Below, one piece after another: positions 59,496 through 64,000 of a DNA stretch of 64,000 nucleotides. Numbering within the stretch: position 1 is the first letter of the stretch; every line of letters starts with the position of its first letter. Position numbers and translations under genes: made by a program. Origin of the DNA: Hydractinia symbiolongicarpus (taxonomy: Eukaryota; Cnidaria; Hydrozoa; Anthoathecata; Hydractiniidae); contig NC_079888.1 of assembly GCF_029227915.1 (NCBI RefSeq), positions 10,895,001 to 10,959,000 on the forward strand, written 5' to 3'. Under the pieces are notes generated by a model. The model worked only from the letters and a program-made list of their open reading frames with translations. It did no database searches and was not told the DNA's origin.

Positions 59496-60640
59496 ATGGC
59501 TACTGCAGACATGTTGGCGCGGGTGCTTACTGACTTAAAGTGTGATAATGTTGAATCTGTTCGTAAAATGCAAAAAGTACTTTTAGAAAGTGTTTATTCT
59601 CGGAGATTTTTCTTGTCTGGGGATATTTATCCCTTGGTTGGATAAAGTCTGCTTCGGAATTCAGGTGCAGATATATACATTCCATCTGAGGCGAGGTGTG
59701 AAGATAAAGGAATTATTGCTTTAAGGTGAGAAGTATGTTTTCTACTCTCCAACACACCTTGCATTTATTTAAAGGTTTTCAGTATATTCGCTACGAAAAG
59801 CTAGTTGAGGGAGAGCTTTTTACAACAGACTATTAAAAACAAATACAAAAGATTTAATTAGTTATAGCTAGCTAGCTAGCTGGCTAATTATTTTTGTAAT
59901 ATGAGCTTTGAACTGAATTTTCAGCATTGTGGAGGAGTTCTTTCTCAATTAATATTTGTGTTGGTATTAGAAGCAAGAACTTGACATCTGGATAAGTAAG
60001 GTTGGTGATGAAAATAAACAACTCTTCGAATGGCTATTAGGAAACAAAGTTTGTTGAGTGAAAGGTCATGGTAAAATATATTATCTTTAGATCCAATCCA
60101 CCAGACTGTCTATACAGCTCAGCATCGTTGGTATTGGTAGGTGATAATTCTCTTGTTGATGTTTTAAGAACCTTGACATCCATAGAACTTTTCTTGCATC
60201 CTTCCTTTTATTCCAATCGTCCTTGTTTCCAATTTGCTTTTAACAACCAAAAGGCAAATATTTTTATATCTGAAAAAAGTTTATTCAGATTTTCCCTTTC
60301 CCATATTGTTTGTGATATGACTCTTTCTCCTGAGGAGGCAGTTAAAGCAGAAGCAATCAACATCTGTACCCCCAAGACATGGTCTCCTTTTCTATCAATA
60401 CTTGCCTTGTCAACAGTAATAAAGAGAAAAATTAATACGTTTTACCCACTGTTCGCTTGTTACGGTTTCGAACTCTCTTTACACAGTGCATATTGCCATG
60501 CCCATCTATTTTACCTGATGGAGATCAGTTCAAAGTTTTATTTTGTAATGAAGGTATTGTTAAGTCTGGTGTAGACTTCAAGCCAAATCATTACGTTCCC
60601 CTTGTTCCAGGTTGCAACTTTCTTAAGTGAAAGTCGCATT
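59496..60640 (+). pseudogene. OTU/vertnin-like protein, broken
   Basis: First part from ATG 59496: MATADMLARVLTDLKCDNVE, in-frame TAA near 59640, and on to a likely donor (TTTAAG/GTGAGA at about 59726). The second part is interrupted by three stops (near 59995-60060) and becomes open from 60068. It contains PPDCLYSSASLVLVGDNSLVDVLR, which matches the cysteine-box layout of OTU domains (DxCLYRS...LxG). After a frameshift near 60545 it ends with KPNHYVPLVPG, matching the closing NHY histidine box. Between them are TSIELFLHPSFYSNRPCF and WSPFLSILALSTVI as in vertnin-like proteins of cnidarians. Whether the family is an active protease is unknown to me. Confidence 0.55.
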
Positions 60641-61083
60641 TTCCTATTTCAGCATGCAAAAAGCAGAAAATTGCCCTTTTTAATTCTTCTTTTAAAGTTC
60701 AAACGAAACTTGAGTTTAGCCTTATGAATAAACAAATATTTGTTTTTGTTAAGATTGTGTTTTATTTTGCTGTCCATGGCTGGTGTGATCATTTGATTCA
60801 CCTAGTCATGTTGATGAAGCCTGATATTGGCAGAAACAGCAAGAGTTTATAAATATTGAAATATATTCACATTTGTCTCACTTTATTGTAGTTAATCCCT
60901 GTTAATTTTAGTGCTTTTATTTATCTAAAATAAAACGTGTAAGACAAAGAGTTGATTCTTATAAAAAATGTTCTTAGGAGATTTTCTTATAGCTTAGCGT
61001 TTCTTTTCGTCAATTTTATTAATAACTAGATAAATCGGAAGACAATTTTCGGTGATTTTTGTACCCGCAAAGTTTAAATAAGC

Positions 61084-61130
61084 GAAAGTTTCTGGGGGGG
61101 GGGGTTACAGCGCCCCCCAGGACCCCCAAC
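61084..61130 (+). repeat. G-run and C-run near the transposon end
   Basis: A run of ten or more G (61094-61105) is followed by GCGCCCCCCAGGACCCCC, able to fold back. Confidence 0.7.
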
Positions 61131-61219
61131 TGCTAAATTCAAGATTAAGTCCAAATATTGCTGGGATGCAGCAATATTTCGACTAAGTCTTGAAAAAGTC
61201 TGGATCCGCCCCTGCTCCC

Positions 61220-61983
61220 AGTGAGACAGTATTCCACTCGGCGGCACTTCGGAAAACAAGAAGAGGGCTAATTGAGCAATCTTACTAGCTCAACGGTTTT
61301 TTTTTAATAGGTTTTGTTCTAAATCATAACCTATAAATTTTATGACTTTTTCTTTTTTCCCTACAAAGCAGGTGTGCAGTTTTATTTACGTTACTAGAAT
61401 AAAAGAATTTTTAGTATTTTTTTACATTTTGTCGGAGCTGTTGGATATAAATTGAAAAAAAGAAAATGCTGTTTCTTGGAGAAAATGATGTCAGCATTAT
61501 TTTTTCAATGTCAAATCACGTCTACTATTTTGCTGAGTTACTGTGCCAAGTTTCTGTCACAGCGTTCGTCTTTCCTTTTATTCAATAAGGATGGTAAAAT
61601 TACCACAACCTACCCTCCCATCCCCTTAAAAACGACACCCAACATACTCCACCTAAAAATAGGATTCAGGAAAAAGATTTTCGATTCATCCCTTGATTTT
61701 GAAAGCATAAAAATACTGTTTTAGCTACGTTTTCCAGGTTTCTCTCTATCTGCTTTAACATACTGTAAAAGCAAATACTGCATTTACCTATTGAATTTCC
61801 GCGCCCGAAGGCGTAGGAATTGAATTTCCGCGCCCGAAGGCGTAGGAAATTCTTTAAAACCGTCGTTTTTTTCTTTCGGAGCATTTTTTGAGAAAAAATC
61901 GAACCTGGGATTTCACGTTGGTCCGTCACAGATGTAAACTTCGTACCCAAGCTCCTTAACTACTGGGAAGTCTAGTATTGACG
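61220..61983. other. Non-coding with a 29-bp direct duplication
   Basis: ATTGAATTTCCGCGCCCGAA (extending to GGCGTAGGA) occurs twice in tandem at about 61791-61848. No gene. Confidence 0.6.
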
Positions 61984-62612
61984 CTTCAGGCCAAAATTGG
62001 TATTTGTTTTCGACAAAATTTGGCACAGTTAACAAAAAAAGTATGCTGAACATAATGGTGACATAATAATTTTGATTTTTGTCACCTAAATGTCATTTTA
62101 GGCCAAAATTGGTCCAAAAATTAAAACTACTTTATTTTTAACAAAATTTGGCACAGTAAACAAATAAAGTATGCTGAACATGATGGTAACATCAAAATTT
62201 TGATTTCTTGTTACCTAAATGTCATTTTAGGCCAAAATTGGTCCAAAAATTAAAACTACTTTATTTTTGACAAATTTTGGCACAATTAACAAAAAAAGTA
62301 TGGTGAACATGATGGTGACATCAAAATTTTTGTTTTTTGCCACCTTAAATGTCATTTTAGGCCAAAATTGGTCCAAAAAAATTAAAACTACTTCATTTTC
62401 GGCTAAATCTGGCACAGTTAACAAATAAAGTATGCTGAAAATGATGATGGTACAAAAGTTTGATTTTTTGTCACCTAAATGTCATTTCAGGTCAAAATTT
62501 ATCCAAAAATTAAAACTGCTTTATTTTTGACAAAAATTGAGACAGTTAATAAAAAAAGTATGCTGAAAATGATGGTCACATCAAAATTTTCAATCGCAAG
62601 AGTTTCAACCAT
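61984..62612 (+). repeat. About 120-bp minisatellite, five to six units
   Basis: Units contain TTAGGCCAAAATTGGTCCAA, ACAAAATTTGGCACAGTTAA and AGTATGCTGAACATGATGGT. A partial array is present at 38420. Confidence 0.85.
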
Positions 62613-62941
62613 GAATGATAGGCTGTATTTTTTGTTAGCAATTTCTTTTAAAATGTGAGTTTATTATGACACGTTTCGTTTCGTTTTGTTTGCGTTTGTT
62701 GTAAGATATAATGTCACTGGTGTGCTTTATCTTCAGAGGTTCATGCACCAAACCCCTTCAAATGTTTGGCACAATAACACAACGAATTAGCAGGTTTTCA
62801 TTAGATATTTTGGTAGCGCGCGGAAATTCTTAGAGCCCCCAGGGCTTCTTGTTCTTTTTTTCATTCAAGTCTGGAAATTTTTTTTTAATGCGAACCTGCA
62901 GATGCTTCGCAAGTATAAGTTAATAAAACTATAACTAGTTA

Positions 62942-64000
<1,059 letters not shown>

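Larger units (their letters stand above)
58963..61214. mobile_element. DNA transposon with 5-bp target duplication carrying an OTU-like gene
   Basis: Ends CAGCCGCGGATCCAG at 58963 and the complement of CAGGGGCGGATCCAG at 61214, flanked by CTCCC at 58958-58962 and 61215-61219. 2,252 bp. CAGGGGCGGATCCAG-type ends occur on hAT-like elements. A diverged tandem pair (CCCTC.CCAT...TGACGTCAAA.T.GTGACGT) lies at 59112-59165 and 59276-59325. No transposase is visible; the only gene is OTU/vertnin-like. Confidence 0.65.

Overview
The window looks like animal nuclear DNA, most likely from a cnidarian and probably a hydrozoan. It is AT-rich and full of transposons, and it holds four recognisable host genes with GT-AG introns: a CNBP-type zinc-knuckle protein (minus strand, 2 exons), IMP4 (plus strand, 8 of about 9 exons seen), an innexin gap-junction protein (minus strand, 4 exons) and part of the spliceosomal RING/CCCH protein RNF113/CWC24 (minus strand, 2 exons about 12 kb apart). 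An innexin among ordinary animal housekeeping genes is the main clue to the group. No species can be named from the sequence alone.

Region 0.6-16.9 kb is a decayed Maverick/Polinton (adintovirus-like) element. It carries a protein-primed type DNA polymerase B, an A32-like packaging ATPase, an RVE integrase, a double-jelly-roll major capsid protein, a penton-like minor capsid protein and about ten small accessory genes. Almost every long gene is broken by single in-frame stops or one-base frameshifts, so it is a fossil, but a fairly young one. Its left end carries a second, inverted copy of the polymerase 5' half, which makes a roughly 1.57-kb-arm inverted repeat with a 0.7 kb loop.

Region 17-24.5 kb holds the CNBP gene. 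Its first exon sits between inverted blocks of a repeat rich in CCTGATTATG, followed by a small palindromic MITE, two tRNA-derived SINEs and a non-autonomous DNA transposon with a 5-bp target duplication. Region 24.5-29.5 kb is non-coding apart from a mariner-like MITE that contains a 53-bp minisatellite. Region 29.5-33.8 kb is a degenerate Ty1/copia retrotransposon. Region 33.8-38.4 kb is a degenerate DIRS-like (tyrosine recombinase) retrotransposon interrupted cleanly by another mariner-like MITE carrying the same minisatellite.

Region 39.9-44.7 kb is IMP4, with long (TA)n/(GATATA)n tracts and a Crypton-like fragment in its seventh intron. Region 45.8-48.3 kb is the innexin. From 50.5 kb to 63.1 kb lies one large intron of RNF113. 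It is packed with a 567-bp (TA)n tract, a 203-bp satellite ending in TTAGGG repeats, a cysteine-protease fragment, a nearly intact PIF/Harbinger transposon with both of its genes, a 5-bp-TSD transposon carrying an OTU/vertnin-like pseudogene, and a roughly 120-bp minisatellite.

Coordinates of exons and element ends were worked out by eye from splice sites, reading phase, terminal repeats and target duplications. Family names rest on motifs and were not checked by any search.
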